Below the pieces are notes generated by a model. That model was not told the DNA's origin and did no database searches. It saw only the letters and a program-made list of their open reading frames with translations. DNA of 64,000 bases, taken from assembly GCA_003020965.1 (NCBI GenBank), contig PXRL01000006.1:1-64000 (forward strand), in the 5' to 3' direction. This document shows, in pieces, positions 11,460-19,600 of this stretch (positions are counted from its first letter, which is position 1; each line of letters opens with the position of its first letter). The position numbers and the translations under genes were made by a program. This DNA comes from Halobacteriales archaeon QS_4_69_225 (GTDB taxonomy: Archaea; Halobacteriota; Halobacteria; Halobacteriales; Haloarculaceae).

Positions 11460-12293
11460 ATGTTCGACCACGCTTCGAGACGCGACGTCGTGCGACGACT
11501 CGGTGCCGCGGCCGGCGCCACCGCGGTCGTCGGCGGATTCGCCGGCTCGGCAACGGCGCACTTTCCCTCGGAGTTGGCCATCGAGGTCAAACCCGGCGTG
11601 ACGCCGAACCGTATCAACCCCGACAGCGAGGGCTTCACCGCCGTCGGCGTGCTCGCGACCGAGGAGTTCGACCCGACGGCGTCGGCCGTCCGGTATCGCT
11701 TCGGGGCCCCCGAGTTGGTCGCCGGGGGCCGGGGGCCACGGTCCGTCTACCACGAGGCCCGCGATATCGACGGCGACGGCCGCGAGGACCTCCTCCTGCA
11801 GTTCCCGACCGACGACGCCGAACTCGGCGGGGAGGAGGTGGCCGAACTCCGGTTCGACAACGACCGGACCCGCCAGCACGGCCTCTCCGGCACCGACGAC
11901 GTCACGCCGTTTCCGATCGCCGGCTCCCGCCGCGGCGACGCCTCCGTCTTCACCGGCGGGCAGGTCGAGCAGGTCGAACTGGTCCCCGGGACGTTCGAGC
12001 CCGTGGCGGTGCGGGATCGGGTTCCGGCGTCCTGGACCGTCGTGGACGGCGACCTCGATCGATCGCGGGCCGGTGGTCCGGTCGAGCCGACCTTCGGCGA
12101 CGCAAAACACGTGTATCTCGCTCCGAACGACGGGTCGGCGACCTACTACGTCGAGGCCCCGAGCGGCCCGGAGGCGACCGGGGAGTACTCCTTCGGCCCG
12201 TTCGAGGTCCGCCCGCGGGAGGGATCGGGCGGCTGGATCGCGGCGTCGAACACGTCCAGCCGCGAGCGGGTCGTCGGCCCCGAACAGCCCTGA
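11460..12293 (+). CDS. Tat-exported protein of unknown function with subtilase-tail-like C-terminal domain
   Basis: A 277-aa secreted protein. The N-terminus has a Tat signal (SRRDVVRRLG plus hydrophobic stretch, cleavage probably near SATAHF). Residues about 35-170 contain DIDGDGREDLLLQF, a motif like calcium-binding FG-GAP or dockerin-type repeats. The last ~90 residues (VPASWTVVDGD ... YSFGPFEVR ... GPEQP) match the tail of the subtilase at 46252 (IPSNWEVESGN ... YGFGPAEVR ... GQEQP). That tail is likely a beta-sandwich domain used for surface attachment or stability. No catalytic residues are recognised. Confidence 0.75.
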   Translation: MFDHASRRDVVRRLGAAAGATAVVGGFAGSATAHFPSELAIEVKPGVTPNRINPDSEGFTAVGVLATEEFDPTASAVRYRFGAPELVAGGRGPRSVYHEARDIDGDGREDLLLQFPTDDAELGGEEVAELRFDNDRTRQHGLSGTDDVTPFPIAGSRRGDASVFTGGQVEQVELVPGTFEPVAVRDRVPASWTVVDGDLDRSRAGGPVEPTFGDAKHVYLAPNDGSATYYVEAPSGPEATGEYSFGPFEVRPREGSGGWIAASNTSSRERVVGPEQP

Positions 12294-12435
12294 TCCCGGC
12301 CACCGTCCGTCGTTCCTGAATTACACGTACGATAGCGCGCGGCCGTACCGGTGCGCGGACTCAGTAACCAGTACGGACGACCCCGACCTGCAGGGCTGGC
12401 GGAAGGTTGAGGCGACGCCGGCCCGACCGCCCGGC

Positions 12436-12912
12436 ATGGAGATAACGCCCGCAGCCGTCGCCGAGGAGCGGGACAGAATCCGGGACGACGAGGCGGTTCC
12501 GGAGCTGATAAACGACGTTCGGGGGAGGCTCGGACCGCAGTTCGGCGTCGCGGTCGACCCCGTCAGCGTCGAGACGTACCGCGCGGAGGTCGAGACGGTG
12601 TTCGCCGACGGCGACCGGGCGGTCAACGTCGCCGCGCTGTCGGCGCTGCTCCGGGAACTCGACTGCGCCGGCGACTACCCCGGCTTCGTCGTCGACGAGT
12701 TCCTCGGCCGGCGGCTGGCCGCGACGATCGCCGGCGGCCAGCCGCTGGCGCTGCTGGCGGGGTCGACGTTCCACGTCGCGGACGTCACCGTCGACGCCGA
12801 GACGGCCGGCGACGACGACCGGCTGGCGGCGCTGGCGGCCGGCTTCCAGACCCGCCTGCCCGGCTGGGCGTGGACCGAGACCGAGAGCCCCTTCGCCGTC
12901 GATCCCGACTGA
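12436..12912 (+). CDS. uncharacterised acidic haloarchaeal protein
   Basis: A 158-aa soluble protein with strong halophilic amino-acid bias, starting MEITPAAVAEERDRIRD. It is predicted largely helical in the first 60 residues, then mixed, with an aromatic PGWAWTETE near the end. No domain, metal motif or signal peptide is recognised. The start at ATG 12436 was chosen because upstream in-frame sequence is arginine-rich and lacks halophilic composition. Confidence 0.55.
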   Translation: MEITPAAVAEERDRIRDDEAVPELINDVRGRLGPQFGVAVDPVSVETYRAEVETVFADGDRAVNVAALSALLRELDCAGDYPGFVVDEFLGRRLAATIAGGQPLALLAGSTFHVADVTVDAETAGDDDRLAALAAGFQTRLPGWAWTETESPFAVDPD

Positions 12913-13075
12913 GCGGCCGCGGCTCCGAGCCGTCCACGACGGCCACCGGACGTGCGCTGCCGCCGGAGCTACCCGAAGGTGTACGACGAGTCCCTTGCCG
13001 TCGCCAGCGCCGGCGGGGAGCGACGACGTCTCCGGAACGGTAACGCATGTATCCCCGCCCCCGGTAGTCGGGGGT

Positions 13076-13762
13076 ATGTCCTCGCGCCGTGCGTCGTTTC
13101 TCGACGGGCTCCGGGCGGTCGCCCCGGTGCTCGTCGGCGTCGTCCCGTTCGGGCTGGTCGCCGGCGCCGCCGCGGTCGGCGTCGGCCTCTCGGGGCTCCA
13201 GGCGGTCGGTTTGTCGGTCGTCGTCTTCGCCGGTGCCTCACAGCTGGCGGCCATCGAGCTGCTCGACGCCGGGGCGCCGGTCGCCGTGGTCGTGGCGACC
13301 GCGTTGGTCATCAACCTCCGAATGTTGATGTACTCGGCGTCCATCGCCCCGTACCTCCGGGAGCTGTCGACGCGGTGGCGGGCCGGAATCGCGTACCTGC
13401 TGACCGACCAGGCGTACGCCCTGTCGGTGACGCGGTTCGGCGCCGACGGGACGGTCCGGCGACGCTGGTACTACCTCGGGGTGGCGGCGCCGCTGTGGGT
13501 CGTCTGGCAGCTCTGTACCGTCGCCGGCGTCGTCGTCGGCGCGCGGGTACCGGAGTCGCTGCCGCTGGAATTCGCCGTCCCGCTGACGTTCCTGGCGCTG
13601 CTGCTGCCGGCGGTGACCGACCGCGCGGGCGCCGTCGCGGCCGTCGTCGGCGGTGCCGGCGCCGTTCTCGGGGCCGACCTCCCGCTGAACCTGGGGCTGA
13701 TCGCCGGCGCCGTCGCCGGCGTGGCCGCCGGCGTCGCCGTCGAGGCGGGGGGCGACCGGTGA
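13076..13762 (+). CDS. azlC: AzlC-family branched-chain amino-acid exporter subunit
   Basis: Large membrane subunit of an AzlCD exporter (228 aa). It begins with the family pattern FLDGLRAVAPVLVGVVPFGL, then VFAGASQLAAIELL and VINLRMLMYSASIAPYL, which are hallmark AzlC segments. There are about seven membrane spans. ATG 13076 is used rather than an upstream start because the AzlC family begins close to this point. The stop overlaps the azlD start by 4 bases, so both are translated from one message. Confidence 0.92.
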   Translation: MSSRRASFLDGLRAVAPVLVGVVPFGLVAGAAAVGVGLSGLQAVGLSVVVFAGASQLAAIELLDAGAPVAVVVATALVINLRMLMYSASIAPYLRELSTRWRAGIAYLLTDQAYALSVTRFGADGTVRRRWYYLGVAAPLWVVWQLCTVAGVVVGARVPESLPLEFAVPLTFLALLLPAVTDRAGAVAAVVGGAGAVLGADLPLNLGLIAGAVAGVAAGVAVEAGGDR

Positions 13763-14088
13763 CCGCCGCGACCGAGGTGTGGGCGATCGTCGTCGCCGTC
13801 GGCGTCGGTACCTTCTGCATCCGCTTTTCGTTCATCTACCTCTTCGAGTACCTCTCGGAGGTGCCCGACGGCCTCGAACGGGCGCTGCGGCTCGTCCCGG
13901 CGGCGGTGCTGTCGGCGCTCGTCGTCCCCGCCGTCGTCGTCGTCGACGGGTCACCGGCACTGTCGCTCGACAACGGCCGACTTCTCGCCGCCGGCGCCGC
14001 GGCCGTCGTCGCCTGGCGGACCGAGAACATCCTCGCCACCATCGCCGTCGGAATGGCCGTTCTCCTCGGCCTCCGGCTGGTCGTGTAA
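13759..14088 (+). CDS. azlD: AzlD-family exporter subunit
   Basis: Small partner of AzlC (109 aa, GTG start that overlaps the azlC stop in GTGA). It has four hydrophobic segments, with TFCIRFSFIYLFEYL near the N-terminus and TENILATIAVGMAVLLGL near the end, both typical of AzlD. Together with AzlC it exports branched-chain amino acids or their analogues. Substrate in this organism is inferred. Confidence 0.9.
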   Translation: MTAATEVWAIVVAVGVGTFCIRFSFIYLFEYLSEVPDGLERALRLVPAAVLSALVVPAVVVVDGSPALSLDNGRLLAAGAAAVVAWRTENILATIAVGMAVLLGLRLVV

Positions 14089-14158
14089 CCACGAAGGATT
14101 ACGCAAACGTGAAAGATAACGCAAAATAGTTACTACGGAGCCGCTCGTCCCGTACGGT

Positions 14159-14380
14159 ATGGGTTCCGTCGGCGGACGACCGCACCAGGACCTCTCGCGG
14201 GCGGTGGTCAAGACGCTCGGCTACCGCCTGCTGATGGTCTGTATCACCGTCGTCGTCGCTCTCGCCGTCGTGGGAGACGTCGAGCAGGCCCTCGGCATCG
14301 GCGTCGTCGCCAACCTGGTGAAGACGGGGACGTACCTCGGCTACGAGCGGCTCTGGGACCGCGTCGACTGGGGGGTCTGA
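14159..14380 (+). CDS. DUF2061-family small membrane protein
   Basis: A 73-aa protein with the DUF2061 pattern: SRAVVKTLGYRLLMVCITVVV, a second hydrophobic helix, and the ending TGTYLGYERLWDRVDWG. In bacteria the domain sometimes sits beside sulfate-assimilation genes, but no such genes are here. Two membrane spans are predicted. Function unknown. Confidence 0.8.
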   Translation: MGSVGGRPHQDLSRAVVKTLGYRLLMVCITVVVALAVVGDVEQALGIGVVANLVKTGTYLGYERLWDRVDWGV

Positions 14381-14394
14381 GCCCGCCGATTCCG

Positions 14395-14925
14395 TCAGCT
14401 CTCCCACCCGTCGGTGAGGACGGCGTACACCTCGCGGTCGACGTACTCGCCGCCGACGAAGGCGTCGTCGCGCTTGGTCCCCTCGTGGACGAACCCGAGT
14501 TTCTCGACGACCCGTTTCGACGCCTCGTTGTCCGCGACGATGGTCGCCGAGACCCGGTGTAGCGCCAGTTCCTCGAAGCCGTGGGTGACGGCGAGACTCG
14601 CGGCCTCGGTGGCGTACCCCTTGCCCCAGTGGTCCGGGTGGACCCAGTAGCCGAGGTTCGCCCACCCGCGCCGCTCGTCGATGGGTGCCAGCGAGACGTC
14701 ACCGACGCGCTGGCTCTCCGCGCGGACGAGGGCGTGGAACACGTCGTCGCCCGAGATGACGTCGAACCGCTCGTCCTCGTAGCGCTGGCGGTTGTGCGGC
14801 ACGTCCCCGCCCGCGTACCGGCGCACGTCCGGGTGGTTCATCCCCTGCTGGAGGAACTCGATATCCTCGCGCTCGACGGTGCACAGGTCGACGCCGTCGC
14901 CCTCGATGAAGACTGGCCCCGGCAT
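14395..14925 (-). CDS. GNAT acetyltransferase, RimJ/RimL-like
   Basis: A 176-aa N-acetyltransferase with the acetyl-CoA binding pattern HPDHWGKGYATEAASL (motif A, Q/RxxGxG/A type) and a following HRVSATIVADNEASKRVVEKLGF segment characteristic of the RimJ/RimL branch. It likely acetylates a protein N-terminus or a small-molecule amine. The target is unknown. It is transcribed toward the DUF2061 gene and divergently from proS. Confidence 0.85.
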   Translation of the reverse strand: MPGPVFIEGDGVDLCTVEREDIEFLQQGMNHPDVRRYAGGDVPHNRQRYEDERFDVISGDDVFHALVRAESQRVGDVSLAPIDERRGWANLGYWVHPDHWGKGYATEAASLAVTHGFEELALHRVSATIVADNEASKRVVEKLGFVHEGTKRDDAFVGGEYVDREVYAVLTDGWES

Positions 14926-14996
14926 GGTGATTCCGACGCGGTCGCGGGGTATGTATGCTGTCCCGGCGTGCGAACGGTTCCCGACGATACGCGGGG

Positions 14997-15004
14997 TTTA
15001 ATAT
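14997..15004 (+). promoter_or_regulatory. proS TATA box
   Basis: TTTAATAT lies 22-29 bases before the proS ATG at 15026. Confidence 0.5.
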
Positions 15005-15025
15005 CGCGCTGCGGCACCGTACGGT

Positions 15026-16477
15026 ATGAGCGGCGAGCAGGAGCTCGGCATCACCGAGTCGAAGGAGCACAGCCCCGGCGAGTGGTACGCCGAGGTCGTC
15101 CAGAAGGCGGGCCTGGCGGACTACGCGCCGATGGGCGGGTTCGTCGTCACCCGGCCCCGGGGCTACGCGGTCTGGGAGCGGCTGAAGTCCCACCTCGACG
15201 GCTGGTTCAAAGACACCGGCGTCGACAACGCCTACTTCCCGATGTTCATCCCGGAGGGCTACCTCGAGCGCGAGAAGGACATCGTCGAGGGGTTCGACCC
15301 CGAGGTGGCGTGGGTGACCCACGGCGGCCACGACGAACTCGACGAGCGGCTGGCAGTCCGGCCGACCAGCGAGTCCATCATCGCGCCGTTCATCTCCCAG
15401 TGGGTCCGCAGCTACCGGGACCTGCCGATGCGGCTCAACCAGTGGTGTTCGGTCGTCCGGTGGGAGGCCACCGAGACCAAGCCCTTCTTCCGGACCAAGG
15501 AGTTCCTCTGGCAGGAGGGCCACACCGCTCACGCGGCCGAGGAGGACGCCTGGAGCGAGACGATGACCCGACTCGGCCAGTACGAGCGGCTCTACGAGGA
15601 GGTGATGGCCATCCCCGGGATGACCGGCCGCAAGCCCGAACACGACAAGTTCCCCGGCGCCGACACCACGACGACCATCGAGGCGCTGATGCCCGACGGC
15701 AAGTCCGTGCAGGCCGGCACCTCCCACTACCTCGGCACCTCCTTCGCCGACGCCTTCGACATCACCTACACCGACGAGGACGAAAACGAACGGACCGCCC
15801 ATACCACCTCGTGGGGGCTGTCCTGGCGGGCGATGGGCGCGCTCATCATGACCCACTCCGACGACCAGGGGCTGGTGCTGCCGCCGGCGCTGGCGCCCAC
15901 GCAGGTCGTCGTCGTCCCCATCTGGCAGGCCGACACGGAGGCGGCCGTCCGGGAGTACGCCGCCGACCTCGCGGCCGAACTGGACGGGGAGTTCCGGGTC
16001 GAACTGGACGACCGCGACGGGCGCAACCCCGGCTTCAAGTTCAACGAACACGAACTGAACGGGATTCCGCTACGCATCGAAATCGGTCCCGACGAGGTCG
16101 AAAACGGCGAGGCGACGCTGGTCCACCGCCCGGACGGCGAGAGCGAGGTCGCCGACCGCGAGACCATCACCGGGGCCGTCGACGACGCCCTCGGGGCGGT
16201 GTACGCCAAGCTGTACGCCGCCGCCGAGGAGACCCTCGAAAACGACGTCCGGGAGGCACACGGTCGCGGCGAGATTCTGGGCACGCTCGGCCGCCACGGC
16301 GGCTACGTCAAGACCGGCTGGTGCGGCGCGGAGGCCTGCGAGACGGAGATCAAAGACGAGATCGCCGCCGAAATCGTCATGCTGCCGCTCGACGAAGACG
16401 AGAAGCCGGTCCACGAGACCTGCGGCGTCTGCGGCGAGGAGGCCGTCGAGACCGCGTACTTCGCGAAGTCGTACTGA
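15026..16477 (+). CDS. proS: prolyl-tRNA synthetase, archaeal/eukaryotic type
   Basis: Charges tRNA-Pro (483 aa). Class II signature regions are visible: motif 2 with VVRWEATETKPFFRTKEFLWQEGH, and motif 3 in GLVLPPALAPTQVVVVP. An anticodon-binding domain follows from about residue 285. The C-terminal zinc-binding extension contains the cysteines CGAEAC and CGVCGEE, as in archaeal ProRS, and ends in AYFAKSY. Length matches the short archaeal form without an editing insertion. The gene stands alone with its own promoter. Confidence 0.97.
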   Translation: MSGEQELGITESKEHSPGEWYAEVVQKAGLADYAPMGGFVVTRPRGYAVWERLKSHLDGWFKDTGVDNAYFPMFIPEGYLEREKDIVEGFDPEVAWVTHGGHDELDERLAVRPTSESIIAPFISQWVRSYRDLPMRLNQWCSVVRWEATETKPFFRTKEFLWQEGHTAHAAEEDAWSETMTRLGQYERLYEEVMAIPGMTGRKPEHDKFPGADTTTTIEALMPDGKSVQAGTSHYLGTSFADAFDITYTDEDENERTAHTTSWGLSWRAMGALIMTHSDDQGLVLPPALAPTQVVVVPIWQADTEAAVREYAADLAAELDGEFRVELDDRDGRNPGFKFNEHELNGIPLRIEIGPDEVENGEATLVHRPDGESEVADRETITGAVDDALGAVYAKLYAAAEETLENDVREAHGRGEILGTLGRHGGYVKTGWCGAEACETEIKDEIAAEIVMLPLDEDEKPVHETCGVCGEEAVETAYFAKSY

Positions 16478-16581
16478 ACCACGGCCTCCGGCCGCGTGCC
16501 AGGGGCCCGACGGCTACCCTGACGGGCGGCCTGCGGCCGGGGCCGGCGCCGGCGCCGGTCTCGGTCGGCCGCCCTTTCCTG

Positions 16582-16618
16582 GTATACCTTATACGACCTT
16601 GTATGGGGTAAACTACCC
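16582..16618. promoter_or_regulatory. cluster of short dyads upstream of glutamate synthase
   Basis: Perfect inverted repeats are packed here. GTATA-CCT-TATAC is at 16582-16594 and GGGTA-AAC-TACCC at 16606-16618, with an overlapping ATAC/GTAT pair at 16591-16604. They lie 23-59 bases upstream of the putative TATA element (16641-16646), where an activator or repressor could act. Lrp-type proteins are plausible binders because they control glutamate metabolism in haloarchaea, but the protein is not shown by the sequence. Confidence 0.5.
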
Positions 16619-16640
16619 GTTAGTGTTTGAGGGGAAGTCT

Positions 16641-16646
16641 CTTATT
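16641..16646 (+). promoter_or_regulatory. gltB TATA-like box
   Basis: CTTATT lies 23-28 bases before the ATG at 16669. An upstream alternative start at 16627 (TTG) would fall inside or before the promoter and is therefore rejected. Confidence 0.45.
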
Positions 16647-16668
16647 CGGGTATTCACCACATACTGAT

Positions 16669-19600
16669 ATGAGAAAGCAATCAGCCGCGAGTAACGTCGG
16701 GCTCGCGGATCCGGACGACGCACGCGCCAGCTGTGGGGTCGGCGTGGTGATGGACCTCGACGGCGACCGGACGAACCGACCGGTCGCCGACGGGCTCGAG
16801 CTGCTGGCGAACCTCGAACACCGCGGCACGACCGGCGCCGACCCGGACACCGGCGACGGCGCCGGGATTCTGCTACAGACGCCCCACGAGTTCTTCGCCG
16901 ACGAAATCGAGGACCTGCCAGCCCGCGGCGAGTACGCCGTCGGCTCGGTGTTCATGCCGCAGGACCGCGAGGCCGCCGCCGGCCTGCAGGACCTCACCGA
17001 GGCGGTGCTGGCCGACCACGACCTCGACGTCTTCGCCTGGCGGGAGGTGCCGACGGACGACGGCTCGCTCGGCCGGACCGCGCTCGATTCGGAACCGCTC
17101 GTCGTCCAGCCTTTCGTCCGGCCGGCCGGCGCCGAGGACTTCGACCGGGCGCTGTACGTCGCTCGCCGGGACCTGGAGACGACCGTCGAGGAGCGCCAGC
17201 CCGACGGCTACGGCCGGTTCTACGTCTGCTCGCTGGACCGCGATACCGTCATCTACAAGGGGCTGCTCACCGCCGAGCAGCTGCCAGCGTACTACCCCGA
17301 CCTGACCGACGACCGGCTGCGGTCGACGTTCGCGATGATCCACGCCCGCTTCTCGACGAACACCCTCGGCGCGTGGCACCTCGCACACCCATACCGCAGG
17401 ATCATCCACAACGGCGAGTTCAACACCATCCAGGGGAACATCAACTGGATGCGGGCCCGCGAGAGCGACCTCGCGCATCCGGCGCTCGGCGGCGGGGAGC
17501 GAGGTCGTTCGAGAGACGGCGACGCCGTCTCTCGTGATGACGAAGGTGGCCAGCGGCCGTCTTCGAACCACTCCTCGGATTCGAGCGGGCAGCACCCGCG
17601 AGGGGACATCGACACCCTGCGGCCGATCATCAACGACCCCGAGCAGTCCGACACCGCGAGCGTCGACAACGCCCTCGAACTGCTGATGCAGGGTGGCCGC
17701 GACCTGCCGCACGCCCTCCGGATGCTGATTCCCGAGGCCTGGCGCGGCGAGGCCAACCGCGTCTCGGAGGAGCGCCGCGAGTGGTACGACTACCACGCCT
17801 CCCTCGTCGAGCCGTGGGACGGGCCGGCGCTGGTCGCCGCCACGGACGGCGACCGCGTCGGTGCGGTGCTGGACCGCAACGGCCTGCGGCCCTGCCGGTA
17901 CGACGTGACGACCGACAACCGCCTCATCATGGCCAGCGAGGCCGGCGCCCTCGAGCCCGACTTCGGCGACATCGAGCGCCGCGACCGGCTCCAGCCCGGC
18001 CAGTTGTTCCTCGCCGACCCCGAGGCGGGCCGCGTCGTGCCGGACGACGAGATCTTCGCGGAGCTGGTCGACGAGCGGTACGCCGAGTGGGTCGACGACG
18101 AGCAGGTCCGTCTCGACGACGTCGCCGACGGCGACGCGACGCCGGCCGGCGACGGGCGCGACCTCCGGGCTCGACAGGCGCTGTACGGCTACACCCACGA
18201 CGAGCTGGACCACCTCATCGAGCCGATGGCCCGCGACGGGAAGGACCCCGTCGGCTCGATGGGCGACGACACGCCGCTCAGCGTGCTGTCGCAGTTCAAC
18301 CGCCCGCTGTTTTCGTACTTCAAGCAGCTGTTCGCCCAGGTGACCAACCCGCCGCTGGACTACATCCGCGAGGAGCTGGTGACGTCGCTGGAATCCCGGC
18401 TCGGCAACCAGCGCAACCTGCTCGGGGAGTCGCCCGCCCACGCCCGCCAGCTGGTCGTCGACTCGCCGGTGCTGCGGGACGCCGAGACGGCCGCGATCCG
18501 GCGGCTGGACGGGTCCGAGGCCGACGGCGGGCTGTCGTCGTACGTGCTCGACATCACCTTCGACCCGGACGGCGACCTGGAGGCGGCCGTCGAGGCGGTC
18601 CGCCGGGAGGCTTCCGAGGCCGCCCGCGAGCACGACATCATCGTCCTCTCGGACCGCGACGCCGGCGCCGACGCCGTCCCCATCCCCGCACTTCTGGCGA
18701 CCGGCGGCGTCCACCACCACCTCGTCCGCAACGGGCTCCGGAACCGGGTCGGGCTCGTCGTCGAGTCGGCCGACCCCCGGACGGTCCACCACGTCGCCAC
18801 CTGTATCGGCTACGGCGCCGGCGCGGTCAACCCCTACCTCGCCTACGAGTCCATCGCCGACCTCGTTGCCGGCCCGGACGGCGCCGACGAGGCGGCGGCC
18901 GTCGAGGCGTACATCGGCGCCGTCGAGGACGGCCTGCTGAAGACGATGGCGAAGATGGGCATCTCGACCGTCGAGTCCTACCAGGGCGCACAGATCTTCG
19001 AGGCCGTGGGGCTGGACTCGGGGTTCGTCGCCGAGTACTTCGAGGGGACGACCGCCCGCACCGAGGGAATCGACGTCGACGACGTCGGAGACGACCTGCG
19101 GCGGCGCTACGAGGTGGCCTTCGGCGACGACCCCGAGCTCGAACGCCAAGGCGAGTACGAACACCGGTCGTCGGGGATGGTCCACGAGTGGAACCCCGAG
19201 TCGGTCGGCGCCCTCCAGAAGGCCGTCCGGGAGGGCGACTACGGCCAGTACCGGGAGTTCGCCGAGCTGATGAACGACCAAAGCGAGCGGCTCCAGACGC
19301 TCCGCGGGCTGCTGGCGTTCGACTCCGACCGCGACCCGGTCGACCTCGAGGCGGTCGAGCCCGTCGAGTCCGTCGTCGAGCGGTTCGTCACCGCGTCGAT
19401 GAGTCTCGGCTCGCTGTCGCCGGAGGCCCACGAGAACAACGCCATCGCGATGAACCGACTCGGGGGAAAGTCCGGCACCGGCGAGGGCGGCGAGCCGCCC
19501 GAGCGGTTCGACACCGAAAAGGAGTGCAACGTCAAACAGGTCGCCTCCGGGCGTTTCGGCGTCACCTCGACGTACCTCACCAATGCCGACTCGCTGCAGA

